Shown: positions 62,222-64,000 of the stretch, piece by piece
How the letters are laid out: every line of letters starts with the position of its first letter
Numbering within the stretch: the first letter of the stretch is position 1
From: Actinernus sp. WN-2022
Taxonomy: Eukaryota > Cnidaria > Anthozoa > Actiniaria > Actinernidae
Length of the DNA stretch: 64,000 nt
NCBI GenBank assembly: GCA_030867875.1
Contig: JAOWCC010000064.1
Location: forward strand, 34,060,802-34,124,801
Direction of reading: 5' to 3'
The notes under the pieces: generated by a model
Told to the model about the DNA's origin: nothing
Seen by the model: only the letters and a program-made list of their open reading frames with translations
Database searches by the model: none
Translations under genes and position numbers: made by a program

Positions 62222-62395
62222 GTAACCACAATAATTCCCTTTCCTCTGCAAGTCCCTCTCTGCCGATAATGCCGCCATGTTGAAACAAACCATTTATGGG
62301 ATGCCTAGGAGGCAAAAACAATGACAGTTAATGAGGTGTTGCAATGAAACACTTCGTGCAACCTAGATGTTTGGGATCAATCCCGGTTTCTGGGA

Positions 62396-63306
62396 AACTA
62401 CCCACCCACCCCTCCCTTGGATATGCATCGTTCTATTAATGAGTAACCATTAAACTACCCACCCACCCCTCCCTTGGATATGCATCGTTCTGTTAATGAG
62501 TAACCATTAAACTACCCACCAACCCCTCCCTTGGATATGCATCGTTCTGTTAATGAGTAACCATTAAACTACCCACCAACCCCTCCCTTGGATATGCATC
62601 GTTCTATTAATGAGTAACCATTAAACTACCCACCAACCCCTCCCTTGGATATGCATCGTTCTATTAATGAGTAACCATTAAACTACCCACCAACCCCTCC
62701 CTTGGATATGCATCGTTCTATTAATGAGTAACCATTAAACTACCCACCAACCCCTCCCTTGGATATGCATCGTTCTATTAATGAGTAACCATTAAACTAC
62801 CCACCAACCCCTCCCTTGGATATGCATCGTTCTATTAATGAGTAACCATTAAACTACCCACCAACCCCTCCCTTGGATATGCATCGTTCTATTAATGAGT
62901 AACCATTAAACTACCCACCAACCCCTCCCTTGGATATGCATCGTTGTATTAATGAGTAACCATTAAACTACCCACCAACCCCTCCCTTGGATATGCATCG
63001 TTCTATTAATGAGTAACCATTAAACTACCCACCAACCCCTCCCTTGGATATGCATCGTTCTATTAATGAGTAACCATTAAACTACCCACCAACCCCTCCC
63101 TTGGATATGCATCGTTCTATTAATGAGTAACCATTAAACTACCCACCAACCCCTCCCTTGGATATGCATCGTTGTATTAATGAGTAACCATTAAACTACC
63201 CACCAACCCCTCCCTTGGATATGCATCGTTCTATTAATGAGTAACCATTAAACTACCCACCAACCCCTCCCTTGGATATGCATCGTTCTATTAATGAGTA
63301 ACCATT
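62396..63306. repeat. 57-bp tandem array, 16 units
   Basis: The unit is CTACCCACCAACCCCTCCCT + TGGATATGCATCGTTCTATT + AATGAGTAACCATTAAA. Units are almost identical; changes are limited (CCCACCCACC in the first two, TTGTATT in two units, TTCTGTT in two). It lies in the intron after exon 46. Confidence 0.95.
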
Positions 63307-63369
63307 GAAGGTTAGGGTGAAATGTGGGGAGGGGTGGGGTTTGTTTTGCCCCCTGCGCATCCTATAAAT

Positions 63370-63505
63370 AGAGGTTATTTAGTCGGTTAAGAATCAAATA
63401 CGGCTGTGTATTTTTACGAGTCAAACGTATTTTGGCGAGCCTTAAAAAATACGAATGAAGGGTAAAAATACACAGCCGTATTAGATGCTTAGCCGGCTAA
63501 TATAA
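63370..63505. repeat. Hairpin, ~60-bp arms
   Basis: ATACGGCTGTGTATTTTTAC and GTAAAAATACACAGCCGTAT, with TTAGTCGGTTAAGAATC / GATGCTTAGCCGGCTAAT mirrors. Confidence 0.9.
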
Positions 63506-63726
63506 GTTATTTATTATATAAATTATGCAATGACACGAACTTTTCTTTCCATAATAACGAAAACCCTTGCGTGCTCGCTTGAGAAATGGTATTTACCATA
63601 TATGGTGATGATTTACCATATATGGTGAAGGGAAGCCAATTGACTGTAACTACCGGAAATACGGTCTCATATTTGGTGCGTTCTTGTGCATATTTCGTGC
63701 GTTCTGGCAGAATTATATTTAACAAA

Positions 63727-63899
63727 TAAAGAAGCCTAAGCCATGTTTTATACTATCACAAAACACGATGGGCATTTGAGAACATGAGAGAAATGTTAAA
63801 GCACAAGCCGAAGGCGCGTGCTTTCAACATGTCTCGAGTGTTCTCAAATGACCAGAGTGTTTTATGATAGTATAAAACATGGATTTAAGGCTTCTTTAT
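63727..63899. repeat. Hairpin, ~70-bp arms
   Basis: ATAAAGAAGCCTAAGCCATG + TTTTATACTATCA...TGATAGTATAAAACATGG + AAGGCTTCTTTAT. A further mirrored CATTTGAGAAC / GTTCTCAAATG lies inside. 63900-64000 shows a related start only. Confidence 0.9.
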
Positions 63900-64000
63900 C
63901 TGTTTTATAATATAGATTTACACGCGCGACGAAAGGAAACCGCCAGTTGAAAACAATAAAACACGGCAAACCATGTTATATACTCTGATAAAACATGGCT

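Noticed and set aside
62396..63306. CRISPR-like regular repeat
   Set aside because: Units are contiguous with no unique spacers.

Overview
This window is metazoan nuclear DNA, most likely from an anthozoan cnidarian such as a coral or sea anemone. It is AT-rich, the exons are small and flanked by GT-AG introns, and there are tRNA-derived SINEs, fragments of non-LTR retrotransposons and many short inverted-repeat transposons. The assignment to Anthozoa rests on the overall character of gene and repeats, not on any alignment. No prokaryotic gene, CRISPR array, rRNA or intact tRNA gene is present.

One host gene spans almost the whole window on the + strand: the orthologue of TRIP12, a HECT-type E3 ubiquitin ligase. 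I could place 46 internal exons between 777 and 62221. Their split codons join in one continuous frame: 4405 nt, that is one leftover base plus 1468 codons. They cover the Ser/Lys-rich disordered N-terminal part (777-12709), the ARM-repeat region (13867-29761), the WWE domain (30903 to about 32340), the helical region and linkers (32312-47657) and the part leading into the C-terminal lobe, ending with the conserved RLDRKK motif (51373-62221). The start codon lies upstream of the window. The catalytic HECT domain lies downstream.

Nearly everything else is intronic repeat DNA, often nested. Main items: a Tc1/pogo-type element with CCGCGG-rich ends at 4204-6085 and a larger relative at 21780-25107 that makes up almost a whole intron; two Mutator-like elements with 9-bp target duplications (15053-15946, 16290-16618); a TIR element with a 7-8 bp duplication (53011-53759); several small MITE families, here called A to G, with two to five copies each; four tRNA-derived SINEs; four non-LTR retrotransposon fragments; a decayed unknown gene (9047-10224); a frameshifted SAP-like fragment (61083-61460); and a 0.45-kb-arm inverted repeat (59529-60541).

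Tandem arrays are prominent: a ~116-bp satellite with higher-order structure (48250-51057), a 57-bp array (62396-63306), a 60-bp array (39396-39810), a 28-bp array (59221-59428), a 10-bp array (34816-34872), a ~61-bp degenerate minisatellite (29998-30655), a ~90-bp array (22013-22445) and mirrored 29-bp arrays (22497-22630, 24220-24335). Several sit inside transposon copies whose sister copies lack the array, so mobile elements seem to seed the tandem repeats here. I found no new multi-gene system. The most novel-looking material is the repeat biology: transposon-seeded satellites, the CCGCGG-ended elements and the perfect palindromes.
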